From NCBI GenBank assembly GCA_028275165.1, contig JAQCNF010000174.1:1-44553 (forward strand): 44,553 nucleotides of DNA, in the 5' to 3' direction. Source of the DNA: Haloquadratum sp. Lineage in GTDB: Archaea > Halobacteriota > Halobacteria > Halobacteriales > Haloferacaceae. This document shows positions 17,561-26,180 of this stretch, in pieces. A program made the translations under genes and the position numbers. Every line of letters begins with the position of its first letter. The first letter of the stretch is position 1. The notes beneath the pieces are model-generated. The model saw only the letters and a program-made list of their open reading frames with translations. It was not told the DNA's origin and made no database searches.

Positions 17561-18808
17561 ATGGGAGTTCTACCCGCTCTTGGCAGTAACAGTACGCTTC
17601 TCCAGGCGTTCTTTGGCTTCGGGACGTCACTGGTTGGCTTACTGGCACTTGCCTTGGCCATCGTAACAGTGTATCAAATGGTTGAAATAGTTGACGCGTA
17701 TGAGAAAGAAGCACTCACCGTATTTGGCGAGTTTCGACAGCTGCTTGAACCAGGGATTAGTTTCATCCCACCATTCGTCTCTCGCACATACTCGTTCGAC
17801 ATGCGAACACAGACGCTTGATGTCCCTCGGCAAGAAGCAATTACACGAGATAACTCACCGGTTACCGCTGATGCTGTGGTCTATATCAAGGTCATGGACG
17901 CCAAGAAGGCCTTCTTAGAAGTTGACGATTATAAAAAAGCTGTTTCGAATTTGGCACAGACTACCCTCCGAGCTGTATTGGGTGACATGGAACTGGATGA
18001 TACGTTGAACAAGCGACAAGAGATTAATGCCAAAATCCGCAAAGAGCTTGATGAACCCACAGACGAGTGGGGAATCCGCGTTGAATCTGTCGAAGTTCGT
18101 GAGGTGAATCCTTCAAAGGATGTCCAGCAAGCAATGGAGCAACAAACGTCTGCAGAGCGTCGGCGTCGTGCAATGATTCTTGAGGCACAGGGAGAACGAC
18201 GCTCGGCGGTCGAAGAAGCTGAGGGAGAGAAACAATCCAACATTATCCGCGCACAGGGCGAGAAACAAAGCCAGATTCTCGAGGCTCAAGGAGATGCTGT
18301 TTCGACAGTTCTTCGCGCGAAGTCTGCTGAATCGATGGGCGAACGTGCGATTATCGAGCGAGGTATGGAATCGCTTGAGCGAATCGGACAGGGAGACTCC
18401 AGCACGTTCGTGCTCCCACAAGAGCTCACAAGTCTTCTCGGTCGCTATGGACGACAACTGACCGACTCTGACGTTCAAGAAACCGCTGGTCTGGATAGCT
18501 TGGAATTTGACGAGGAGACACGAGAACTGCTTGGACTTGACGACATCGAAGAGATCCTCGGTCAAATTGACCAGGCAGCCGAAATGGATGTTGAAGAACT
18601 TGAGCAGGAGGCTGAAGCAATCAAAGCTGGTGGCGATGGCGAGATCAAGAGCGCAGATTCGATCATCTCAGAGACTGGTGCAGAGGATGAATCAGCGATT
18701 CGAGATGCGAGCGAGGTAGTCACAAGTGCAGGCGCCGATGCCGACGCGGACACAGACACGACATCAGAGTCCAGTGAAGAACGCGAACTCGAAACAGAGG
18801 CAGAGTAG
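17561..18808 (+). CDS. Stomatin/prohibitin-like (SPFH, band 7) membrane protein
   Basis: 415 residues. One N-terminal membrane segment (about 15-40) is followed by a band-7 domain with EKEALTVFGEFRQLLEPGISFIPPF, TQTLDVPRQEAITRDNSPVTADAVVYIKV and an alpha-helical coiled coil rich in EAQGE repeats (AEGEKQSNIIRAQGEKQ). An unusually long acidic C-terminal tail of about 130 residues ends in a DADADTDT-type repeat. Such proteins scaffold membrane microdomains and often associate with membrane proteases. A TATA-like CCTTATGC lies about 28 bp upstream of the ATG. Confidence 0.9.
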   Translation: MGVLPALGSNSTLLQAFFGFGTSLVGLLALALAIVTVYQMVEIVDAYEKEALTVFGEFRQLLEPGISFIPPFVSRTYSFDMRTQTLDVPRQEAITRDNSPVTADAVVYIKVMDAKKAFLEVDDYKKAVSNLAQTTLRAVLGDMELDDTLNKRQEINAKIRKELDEPTDEWGIRVESVEVREVNPSKDVQQAMEQQTSAERRRRAMILEAQGERRSAVEEAEGEKQSNIIRAQGEKQSQILEAQGDAVSTVLRAKSAESMGERAIIERGMESLERIGQGDSSTFVLPQELTSLLGRYGRQLTDSDVQETAGLDSLEFDEETRELLGLDDIEEILGQIDQAAEMDVEELEQEAEAIKAGGDGEIKSADSIISETGAEDESAIRDASEVVTSAGADADADTDTTSESSEERELETEAE

Positions 18809-18855
18809 CGAAGCTGTTTTGTCTATTCCAGAGTAGAATCTATTAGACTACGATA

Positions 18856-19491
18856 ATGGCCGATGACCCGATAGACCCGGACAAGCGGCAGACGATCAGG
18901 CGGTTTGCGGCTGTCGGGGCTCTATCCTCTCTTTTTGATCTCACAGATTGGTCATCAACAACTGAAGAGAATCCCGAAAGTGATGTTCGTCAAGCACTTG
19001 CGGGATACATTGCGTCGACACCTGGTGCACACTTCTCCAAAATTCGTGATGAATTGCACCTGGGAACTGGTGAAACGCAATATCACCTCCAGCGCCTGGT
19101 TGATGCTGAGGCGATTGAAGCCTCGCGAGATGGCGAATATAAGCGGTTCTTCACCGCTGGCACCTTCAGCCAGTTTGAGCGCCAAGTCTTGGGATATCTT
19201 CGTCGACAAACACCACGTGGCATGATTCTCTGTATACTCCGCGATCCTCAGATCACAGGAGCAACGCTGGCGTCACGCTTAGACGTGTCTGCTGCAACCG
19301 TCTCAACACATCTCCAGACACTTGAAACAGCAGGTATCGTGACGCGGGATCAAACCTGCCAGATAGCGAACCCAGAAACAGTGATTACACTTATTGTCCG
19401 ATTTTGCGACTCATTTGATGCGGCGGCAGTTCGCTTTGCTGAGGAGGCACCGGAGATACTCAGCTACGATCCCGATGCGTCTACTGAGTGA
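18856..19491 (+). CDS. Winged-helix transcription regulator (two HTH units)
   Basis: 211 residues. The first winged helix is ASTPGAHFSKIRDELHLGTGETQYHLQRLVDA (about residues 51-84). The second is ILRDPQITGATLASRLDVSAATVSTHLQTLETAGIV at about 127-162. This two-HTH layout occurs in haloarchaeal regulators of the ArsR/MarR type. It starts 47 bp after the SPFH gene and may be cotranscribed with it. Its 3' end overlaps the converging DUF7123-like gene by 11 bp. Confidence 0.83.
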   Translation: MADDPIDPDKRQTIRRFAAVGALSSLFDLTDWSSTTEENPESDVRQALAGYIASTPGAHFSKIRDELHLGTGETQYHLQRLVDAEAIEASRDGEYKRFFTAGTFSQFERQVLGYLRRQTPRGMILCILRDPQITGATLASRLDVSAATVSTHLQTLETAGIVTRDQTCQIANPETVITLIVRFCDSFDAAAVRFAEEAPEILSYDPDASTE

Positions 19492-19726
19492 CCTTCCACG
19501 TGGTCCCTGAAGAATAGCCCCATTTTTCGATTTTGAGTGTATCAGTTATATCCATGAGGTACCGTATGTTTGACCCAACTTCTTTTGCGGACATGTCGAG
19601 TTCTGTGGCGATCAAACGGGATTTGAAATACGTGCTTTCATCTGCATGCTCGTGAAGATATTGCAATATCTTCTCTTGCTTTTCAGTTAGTTGTGGTGGA
19701 CTGGATGAGGCCGCTTGCACACTCAT
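19481..19726 (-). CDS. DUF7123-like small winged-helix protein
   Basis: 81 residues with LTEKQEKILQYLHEHADEST, then YFKSRLIATELDMSAKEVGSN and the end WGYSSGTTWKVT. This is a compact HTH family common in haloarchaea with no assigned target. It lies convergent with, and overlapping, the preceding regulator gene by 11 bp. It stands as a single gene with about 175 bp of spacer before the AglD-like gene. Confidence 0.85.
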   Translation of the reverse strand: MSVQAASSSPPQLTEKQEKILQYLHEHADESTYFKSRLIATELDMSAKEVGSNIRYLMDITDTLKIEKWGYSSGTTWKVTQ

Positions 19727-19902
19727 ACAAGTGATAGTTCAAGACGGCTCATGAACAGTTTGGTACATCTATTTAACCCGGTGCCGTCTATCGATTGTCC
19801 CGCCATATCGACAGGCAAACGCTGGCGGAGCCCACTGAGTAGGTACGATTAGCTAAGAACCGAGCCAGAACCTTGATACGGTATCAAGCGGAGAATTAGG
19901 CA

Positions 19903-21750
19903 ATGCCGTCCTCGGCCGACTCATTGGCTCACACACACGATACTGTCCGTTCCCCCGAGATAAGCGTTGTTTTGCCAGCGTACAACGAGGCAGAGACGAT
20001 TCGCAAGACAGTGGCGGTGACGCTCGAAACACTCTCTGAGAGCTACTCTGTGGATCTCTTTGAGGTACTTATTGCCGAAGATGGCTGTAGCGATGATACG
20101 CCAGCCATCGCCGATCGTTTAGCGGAGTCGCATACGTCGGTCCGACATATACACAGTGACACTCGATTGGGTCGAGGAGGGGCACTTGAGCGCGCATTCA
20201 GTGCTGCCCACGGGTCTGTACTGGTCTACTTCGACACCGACCTGTCGACAGACATGCAACACCTTCCTTCGCTCATCAATCATATTCGCAATGGGGATGC
20301 AGACGTTGCAACAGGTTCACGATGGATAAGTGGTCACACTGCAGACCGTCCCAGGAAACGAATGGTTCCCAGTCGCATCTATAACAGTTTAGTTCGTCTC
20401 TTTCTCCAGTCTGAACTCCGTGATCATCAATGTGGATTCAAGGCGCTCTCACGGGAAGCCTTCGAGACGCTCTCACCCATCGTTGAGGACGCGCACTGGT
20501 TCTGGGACACAGAGATACTTGTCCGAGCACAGCGACATGGATTTACCGTCACTGAATTTCCAGTTAAATGGACACCAAAGGGAGATACCAAAGTTGATCT
20601 CATCCGAGATGTTCTCGGTATGGGGAGCCAGATATTTCGGACGTGGTGGCAGGTCTCTATTCGTCCTCGGCTGACGCAGCGTGTATCAGTGGCTGCAGGG
20701 GGTATCCTTGCACTATTCGCGTTGGTGTTAATGACGCAGTATATTGACTTCGCAACAGTATTCGAAGAAATGCAGGCGGCCAATATTCGGATTATCGGTA
20801 TTGCTGGAGGTGTTTACCTACTCTCATGGCCATTACGCGGGATCAGATATCGTGATATCCTGTCTGAACTTGGCTACCGTGAGCGTGTAAGCTTCCTGAC
20901 TGGCGCTGTCTTCATCAGCCAGACAGGAAACCTGGTCTTCCCTGCCCGAGCTGGGGACCTCGTCCGCGCGTATGTCGTGAAGATGCGACGTGGGATTCCC
21001 TACCCAACTGGAATCGCATCTTTAGCTGCCGAGCGCGTGTTTGACTTGTTGACAATTACTGCACTCGGTGGCATTGTCTTACTCGAGTTTACCGCTACTG
21101 GGCGCACCGCCACGCTAGCTGAGGCCGTCCTCGGTGCGGAGAGGGCTGGTCGTATCGCTGTTCTCGTTGCCTGCGGTGTTGCACTCGTTGCTGTCACGTC
21201 AGTTGTGGCTATCGCGTTAAGTGCACGAAGTGAACACAATCTCATTCGAACAGCAATTTATCGGTTTAGCACCGACTCATACGCCACACTCGTCGCTGAC
21301 GTGCTCTCACGATTCATCATAGATCTTCAACGCGCCGCTGGCACACGAAGTGGATTCATGCGCATTGGAGTAAACAGCCTGCTCATCTGGTCAATTGATG
21401 TCTTGACAGCTCTGCTCGTATTGCTTGCCTTCGACCCCGGTATTTCAACTGGCCAGCTTGTCGCCGTGAGTTTCTTCGCAGTAAGCGTTGGCAACCTCGC
21501 CAAAGTCCTCCCACTTTCTCCAGGAGGCATTGGATTATATGAAGGAGCGTTTACGCTACTTGTTGTTGCTCTGACTCCGCTTGGGCCGGGTTTAGCAATT
21601 GGTGCTGCAGTTATCGATCACACGGTCAAGAATATACTGACCGTCATCGGTGGATACAGCTCGATGATCATACTGAACGTGTCGCTAACAAACGCTGTCG
21701 AAGAGACAAAACAACTCGATACAGGTGATGAAACAGTTTCACCAGAGTGA
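19903..21750 (+). CDS. AglD-like glycosyltransferase with flippase-like membrane domain
   Basis: 615 residues in two modules. Residues about 20-245 form a GT2 domain similar to dolichol-phosphate mannosyltransferases: VVLPAYNEAETI, IAEDGCSDDT, the DxD in VYFDTDLSTD, HQCGFKALSREAF and WDTEILVRAQRHGF. The C-terminal part has about eight membrane segments of the UPF0104/LPG-synthase-like family, with FPARAGDLVRAYV and LPLSPGGIGLYEG. The same two-module design is found in Haloferax AglD, which acts in S-layer N-glycosylation, so I infer a role in lipid-linked glycan assembly. It stands alone. Confidence 0.88.
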   Translation: MPSSADSLAHTHDTVRSPEISVVLPAYNEAETIRKTVAVTLETLSESYSVDLFEVLIAEDGCSDDTPAIADRLAESHTSVRHIHSDTRLGRGGALERAFSAAHGSVLVYFDTDLSTDMQHLPSLINHIRNGDADVATGSRWISGHTADRPRKRMVPSRIYNSLVRLFLQSELRDHQCGFKALSREAFETLSPIVEDAHWFWDTEILVRAQRHGFTVTEFPVKWTPKGDTKVDLIRDVLGMGSQIFRTWWQVSIRPRLTQRVSVAAGGILALFALVLMTQYIDFATVFEEMQAANIRIIGIAGGVYLLSWPLRGIRYRDILSELGYRERVSFLTGAVFISQTGNLVFPARAGDLVRAYVVKMRRGIPYPTGIASLAAERVFDLLTITALGGIVLLEFTATGRTATLAEAVLGAERAGRIAVLVACGVALVAVTSVVAIALSARSEHNLIRTAIYRFSTDSYATLVADVLSRFIIDLQRAAGTRSGFMRIGVNSLLIWSIDVLTALLVLLAFDPGISTGQLVAVSFFAVSVGNLAKVLPLSPGGIGLYEGAFTLLVVALTPLGPGLAIGAAVIDHTVKNILTVIGGYSSMIILNVSLTNAVEETKQLDTGDETVSPE

Positions 21751-22045
21751 TGTCGCAACCTGCGTTGGTTCGATACGACTAAACGGAACTGCTCTGTGTG
21801 AAAGTGATCGATCTCGACTGGTATACACAGTAGCACCTCGCAAGTAGTGCCTGAGTGAACGACCGCTGGGACGAGCCCCGCGAGTTCACCGTTTTGACCG
21901 CAGGTCCTGAGATATCAGTTGCTGATTGCCCTCGTGGGTGTTTAGCTGTTTACAGTAGTTTGAGGCGAAATCAAATGGCTTTCACTGTGGGATGAAACCG
22001 ACACTCCTGAAACAGACAAAATATTTGATACCGGGTCGCAACAGC
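21751..22045. other. Spacer downstream of the AglD-like gene
   Basis: No coding frame that I trust. This stretch leads into a repeat copy at 22046. It holds no clear terminator; the bases just after the stop codon have no run of T longer than three. Confidence 0.3.
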
Positions 22046-22158
22046 CGTTGGCAATATGACCAATATGTATACTCGAAACCACACCAATTTGACCTGGAGC
22101 GATAGTTTGCACGTCCCATTTCGAGTAAACAAAACCACATTACCAACGACTGGTAATG
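22046..22158. repeat. Dispersed repeat, copy 2
   Basis: Matches 7210-7322 in direct orientation with about 83% identity over the first 100 bases. The two copies stop matching near 22150. The plus-strand short frame starts at ATG 22056. Neither copy lies inside a recognisable element, and the flanks of the two copies differ. Confidence 0.7.
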
Positions 22159-22583
22159 CCAAATGAGTCTGAAACAATACTTAGACGTGACGAGTAAGCA
22201 GTCTTCCACAGCGAACGAACAAATACATCGCTGAGCCCGACAGTGAGCGGTACAACCACTGTTTGTTCAAGCGGATGAATAGCGCGTTCGCAAGAGAGCA
22301 TCTCACGGCTGTCAGGAGCGATCTAGCAACGTCATAGAAACAGGAATCCCTACGTTTAAGTAAGCGACGCCAGTCCCTAAGCGGGTAGTTCACTTGGATC
22401 ATCAAAGCACTTGTTAGCGATTTCTGCACGTACACTGGTAAGGAACAATGGTTTGTGATTGTTCGTACGTACAGTAACTCACGTATAGTGACTTTAATTC
22501 AGGGTTGAGTGGTTTGAGACGCAGAGCGTCTCGTCATCACGGAAATCTTCGACTTCCGAACGACCCTGTGGCACTCGACATTC
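22159..22583. other. Gene-free spacer with element-like repeat
   Basis: No intact gene. At 22507-22560 there is a stretch GTGGTTTGAGACGCAGAGCG leading to the hairpin-like GGAAATCTTCGACTTCC. A very similar stretch lies at 24865-24917. Both carry the two neighbouring small hairpins, so they are probably parts of the same IS200/IS605-type terminus. The bases between 22181 and 22440 form interrupted frames that resemble nothing I know. Confidence 0.4.
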
Positions 22584-23360
22584 TCAGCTTGTAGATGTCA
22601 CCAGAGTACGTTCTGGCACTGACACGTCGTGGAACCACTCTGCAAGCGTCTTGATACCATCGATCAGGGCAGGTGAGGGCTGGTTCAATTGGTCATCGTT
22701 TAGCACATGTATTGTTGGGTCGACGCTCCAGCCCCGACCTGTAAAGGCGTTCTCGGAGACATGCACCCCATGACCACAATGATGTAACACAACGTGCGTT
22801 GGCCTGACAGACTCAACTTCATCTGCACTGACTTCCCGAGAGCGGTCACCGGGCGCACAGAATGGATGTGTTCCCCCAGCAGCACTGACAGCCTCTGGAA
22901 CCCAGTTTCCAGCAGCCATTGGTGGGTCCCCCCATTCCTCACAGTAGACGGTGCGCGTTGGGAGGTCATGCGTGAGGTCACGAATTCTTCTGATGTGCGT
23001 CTGGGCACGCTCAGCGAGTTTGCGTCCACTCGACCCACATTCGATCGCCCGGCCAAGCGTCTCGAATGAGTCAATCACCTCTGGTAACGTTTGAGGGCTT
23101 ACATGACAGACCGTATAGCCACGGTCACGGAGTGCGTCTCGAACCTCAGCCTGCAGCGAATCAGTCGTCAAGACCAAATCAGGCTCTAAGTCCGCAAGCA
23201 CCTCATAGTCTGGATTTAGCCATCCACCGATAACGGGTCGTTTGAGATGGCAGTGTGCAGTAACACCGACTATTTGATCTGATGCTCCCATAGCTGAAAG
23301 GGTTGCAGTTGCACTCGGCGCTGCTGAGACGACTCGAGGGGATGAAGAGGACGAACTCAT
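22584..23360 (-). CDS. Cobalamin/iron-type periplasmic-binding-fold protein without signal peptide
   Basis: 258 residues in the fold of BtuF/FepB helical-backbone metal receptors. It opens PRVVSAAPSATATLSAMGASDQIVGVTAHC, then NPDYEVLADLEPDLVLTTDSL, a long backbone helix, EEWGDPPMAAGNWVPEAVSAAGG and late ESVRPTHVVLHHCGHG. There is no lipoprotein or Tat signal: the first residues are MSSSSSSPRVVS. A cytoplasmic relative is therefore more likely than the transporter binding protein itself. It has no transporter permease or ATPase neighbour here. Confidence 0.8.
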   Translation of the reverse strand: MSSSSSSPRVVSAAPSATATLSAMGASDQIVGVTAHCHLKRPVIGGWLNPDYEVLADLEPDLVLTTDSLQAEVRDALRDRGYTVCHVSPQTLPEVIDSFETLGRAIECGSSGRKLAERAQTHIRRIRDLTHDLPTRTVYCEEWGDPPMAAGNWVPEAVSAAGGTHPFCAPGDRSREVSADEVESVRPTHVVLHHCGHGVHVSENAFTGRGWSVDPTIHVLNDDQLNQPSPALIDGIKTLAEWFHDVSVPERTLVTSTS

Positions 23361-23580
23361 ATCACAGCATCACATATGTGTGCTCATAGTCATTCTGCTA
23401 TCCATATACCCGGTTCAAGCTGAGTAAAACCGGTCTCAGCGTATGATTCCGAACAGCTTTTGTCTCCACGTTCGGTGGATTAGATACGAACCGCTTCGAA
23501 CCATTCATAAGCGCGCAGTCTGGTGGGTATCTGTTTACAGAGCGTATCTAAGCTGTACCCCTGAGAACACAGTGCACAAG

Positions 23581-23597
23581 GAACGAAGCATTCGTTC
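23581..23597. promoter_or_regulatory. Perfect inverted repeat before the TFB gene
   Basis: GAACGAA-3 nt-TTCGTTC ends 8 bp before the TFB ATG. In RNA it would form a 7-bp stem close to the start codon; in DNA it could be a dimer binding site. No function is known. Confidence 0.4.
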
Positions 23598-23605
23598 TAT
23601 CACCG

Positions 23606-24634
23606 ATGAGCGAGAAGAGTTCAGCTCGCCAGCGAGCGAGTACGACCGACGAGGAACAGACGAGCGAATCATCAAGCGGCCACCGATGGCAACGACAGCG
23701 TGAACAAGAATCAACGACAGAATCTACCTCTACAGAGGTTCAATGCCCAGAATGTTCAGGCAACGTCATTACTGATACCGAGCACGGTGAGACCGTTTGT
23801 GATGACTGTGGACTCGTGATTACAGAGGACTCTGTTGATCGTGGTCCTGAATGGCGAGCTTTTGATTCAAAAGAAAAAGACCAGAAGTCCCGTGTTGGTG
23901 CTCCAACGACGAATACGATGCATGATAAGGGGCTGTCAACGAATATCGACTGGCGTGATCGCGATGCATATGGAAATGCACTCTCATCGAATCAGCGCCA
24001 GAAAATGCAACGACTCCGAAAGTGGAACGAACGCTTCAGAACCCGTGACTCAAAAGAGCGAAACCTGAAACAGGCACTCGGCGAGATTGATCGAATGGCC
24101 TCTGCACAGGGCCTGCCTGAAAATGTCCGTGAGACTGCATCCGTCATCTATCGGCGTGCGTTAGATGAAGATTTACTTCCCGGTCGATCAATAGAAGGCG
24201 TCTCAACTTCTTGTGTCTACGCGGCCGCACGGATGGCAGGAGTCCCCCGGTCACTCGACGAGATTGCAGATGTTTCACGCGTTCCAAAGAGCGAAATCGC
24301 TCGAACTTATCGGTATATTGCTCGAGAGCTCTCGCTTGAAGTGAAGCCTGCAGACCCTGAACAGTACGTTCCTCGATTTGGCTCAGAACTTGGTCTTTCA
24401 GATGAAGCAAAACTTCGCGCACGGCAACTGCTCCAGAATGCAAAGGAGAAAGGTGTCCACTCTGGCAAGTCACCTGTTGGATTGGCGGCAGCGTCAGTCT
24501 ACGCTGCGGCGCTTCTGACAAATGAAAAAACAACACAAGCAGCCGTGAGCGAAGTAGCAGATATTTCTGAGGTGACCATTCGCAATCGGTATCACGAATT
24601 ACTTGAGGCTGAGGAAACAGTCGGTATCGCATAA
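23606..24634 (+). CDS. tfb: Transcription initiation factor IIB (TFB)
   Basis: General transcription factor that binds the TBP-DNA complex and recruits RNA polymerase. The 342 residues start with a Ser/Thr/Glu/Gln-rich leader of about 45 residues, then the zinc ribbon CPECSGNVITDTEHGETVCDDCG, the B-finger/linker stretch DRGPEWRAFD, and two cyclin-like repeats: AASVIYRRALDEDLL...AARMAGVPRSLDEIA and ARQLLQNAKEKGVHSGKSPVG...AAVSEVADISEVTIRNRY. Haloarchaea have several TFB paralogues, so I give no number. A 17-bp inverted repeat stands directly upstream. It lies alone between spacers. Confidence 0.95.
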   Translation: MSEKSSARQRASTTDEEQTSESSSGHRWQRQREQESTTESTSTEVQCPECSGNVITDTEHGETVCDDCGLVITEDSVDRGPEWRAFDSKEKDQKSRVGAPTTNTMHDKGLSTNIDWRDRDAYGNALSSNQRQKMQRLRKWNERFRTRDSKERNLKQALGEIDRMASAQGLPENVRETASVIYRRALDEDLLPGRSIEGVSTSCVYAAARMAGVPRSLDEIADVSRVPKSEIARTYRYIARELSLEVKPADPEQYVPRFGSELGLSDEAKLRARQLLQNAKEKGVHSGKSPVGLAAASVYAAALLTNEKTTQAAVSEVADISEVTIRNRYHELLEAEETVGIA

Positions 24635-25240
24635 TCCTTTACACTGTAGATTATTGACGCTTCAAGAGTGTTGATTCTCCGAGGCGAGCTCACAGAATCA
24701 AGAGTTCAAGCCCTGTGCAACCTGCATTTTGAGACCCAGTATGCAGTCTTCACTGCGTATTCCTTTCGTGCCGGGTGTATCCAAGTGAAGCGGGAATCGA
24801 CGCTTGCATTGGCTTCGTATTCACTGAGTGAATTCTCGTGTGAACTGCCTCGGGGTCAAGTGAAGTGGTTTGAGACCCAAAGCGTCACAATATGAATGGA
24901 AATCTTCGATTTCCAGTCGGGAACAAAACCGAGACTTCCCGCGGGGTGAACACTTGGTTAGGTCCTTCGCCTCGAACGGACACGAGGAATGCGGTCAGCC
25001 TGTCCACAAGGCCCGAAATCACCCGTTGCACCACCGACACGGTGTCGACGGATCTCGTGAGGTGGCGCATTCTCTTCAGACAATCAATTTATATTTCGTG
25101 TGTCAAGTGCGCGTCAGCTTCACTCCCGGAGTCATAGAGAAGCCCCGTGGCACCTGCCTTGCCTTTTCTGTAGAAAGCTTGACTCGATAACGTTCATGTA
25201 AGAGAAAGGATGATATACATCTCATCACAGACTATCAATC
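24635..25240. mobile_element. Relic of IS200/IS605-type element, no gene left
   Basis: The block contains GTGGTTTGAGACCCAAAGCG at 24865-24884 and the perfect stem GGAAATC-TTC-GATTTCC at 24898-24914. Both match 22507-22560 in other spacer DNA. Near 25130-25155 it has GAGTCATAGAGAAGCCCCGTGGCACC, similar to the right end of the 7824-9195 element (CTCATAAGCCCCGCGCCACC). No TnpB motif survives between them. Inferred to be an element eroded to its ends. Confidence 0.45.
25212..25218 (+). promoter_or_regulatory. Candidate TATA box of aroD
   Basis: GATATAC centred about 26 bp before the ATG at 25241. The spacing predicts a leaderless transcript. Confidence 0.45.
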
Positions 25241-25921
25241 ATGTTTACATTGGATCAATTCAACATAGCGGCAGCGACAGCTACTCTCCCAACCGAGACT
25301 CATGCCACCCTCCAGGCTGCGGACATCATCGAATTTCGAATGGATCTCGCAGAAAACCCACTGGAGGAATTAGAAGCGTACTCTGGGCCGCATCCACTGA
25401 TTGTCACGAACCGGCCGGACTGGGAAGGCGGTAAGTGCACTGACGCCGAATCGGATCGGCTTGACTCGCTCACATCTGCGAGTCGCCACTCAGCAGTCCG
25501 GATGGTTGACTTGGAACTGGAGACGCTTGCTACGACCCGCGGTGAAGAGGCGATGAAACGTATACGGAGTAATGATGTTGATATTATCGCTTCGGTTCAC
25601 GACTTTGAGGACACGCCGCCACTCTCTGTATTAGAAAAGAAACTCTACCAAGCAGCATCTTACGGGACAGTTGCCAAGCTAGCAACGATGGCTAACACGA
25701 CGACAGATGGAATGCGTTTACTCCAGGCCACACATCAGGCAAGTGGATGGGGCACACCTATTGCAACGATGGCTATGGGTGCAGCAGGTAAGCATACTCG
25801 TGTTATTGCTCCACTGTATGGCTCAAAGATTGGATACGCACCAGCAGATCCTACAGAAGCAACGGCACCTGGCCAATTAACCATAGAGGAGCTGGATACA
25901 CTGTTAAATCTGGTCCGATGA
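25241..25921 (+). CDS. aroD: 3-dehydroquinate dehydratase, type I
   Basis: Dehydrates 3-dehydroquinate to 3-dehydroshikimate through a Schiff base. The 226-residue barrel has the catalytic His120 in IASVHDFED and the Schiff-base Lys146 in GTVAKLATMA. ADIIEFRMDLA near residue 27 and MGAAGKHTRVIAPLYGSKIGYA near the C-terminus are type I motifs. It supplies the step after the minus-strand aroB' product, although it lies on the other strand with two decayed elements between. A TATA element at 25212-25218 points to its own leaderless transcript. Confidence 0.93.
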   Translation: MFTLDQFNIAAATATLPTETHATLQAADIIEFRMDLAENPLEELEAYSGPHPLIVTNRPDWEGGKCTDAESDRLDSLTSASRHSAVRMVDLELETLATTRGEEAMKRIRSNDVDIIASVHDFEDTPPLSVLEKKLYQAASYGTVAKLATMANTTTDGMRLLQATHQASGWGTPIATMAMGAAGKHTRVIAPLYGSKIGYAPADPTEATAPGQLTIEELDTLLNLVR

Positions 25922-25929
25922 CAGTTAGT

Positions 25930-26145
25930 CTATCGCGTAGATATGTTGTATGTGTCTGAGTACTGATACCAGACATTCTGCTCATATGATGTGAATTGAG
26001 GGTTATCACGAAACGGGTTGGACAGCCAGTATTTGGGCTCTTTGTCCAGCAGGCATGGGTGAAATGGCTCGGGCCTCACATTTGACGGCCACTGTGAATC
26101 AGCGGATCCCACGTATGAATCGTCGCAATCAATAACACCAATCAT
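25930..26145 (-). CDS. Hypothetical 71-residue frame, possibly a gene fragment
   Basis: I do not recognise this frame. Unlike most spacer frames, it is rich in Trp, Tyr and Phe with a protein-like spread (LLDKEPKYWLSNPFRDN and YEQNVWYQYSDTYNI), so it could be the remnant C-terminus of a larger, lost protein. It lies between aroD (converging, 8 bp away) and the end of a decayed IS element. No promoter is evident. It may equally be chance. Confidence 0.25.
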   Translation of the reverse strand: MIGVIDCDDSYVGSADSQWPSNVRPEPFHPCLLDKEPKYWLSNPFRDNPQFTSYEQNVWYQYSDTYNISTR

Positions 26146-26180
26146 CGGGACCTAAGCAAGCCTCTGTATGAATATGAACT

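Noticed and set aside
23443-23703. 86-codon plus-strand frame overlapping the TFB start
   Set aside because: It runs into the TFB gene in a different frame and has a basic composition; TFB motifs decide the correct frame.
24690-24720. tRNA-like T-arm word (GAGTTCAAGCCCTG)
   Set aside because: No matching acceptor stem, D-arm or anticodon arm could be placed around it.
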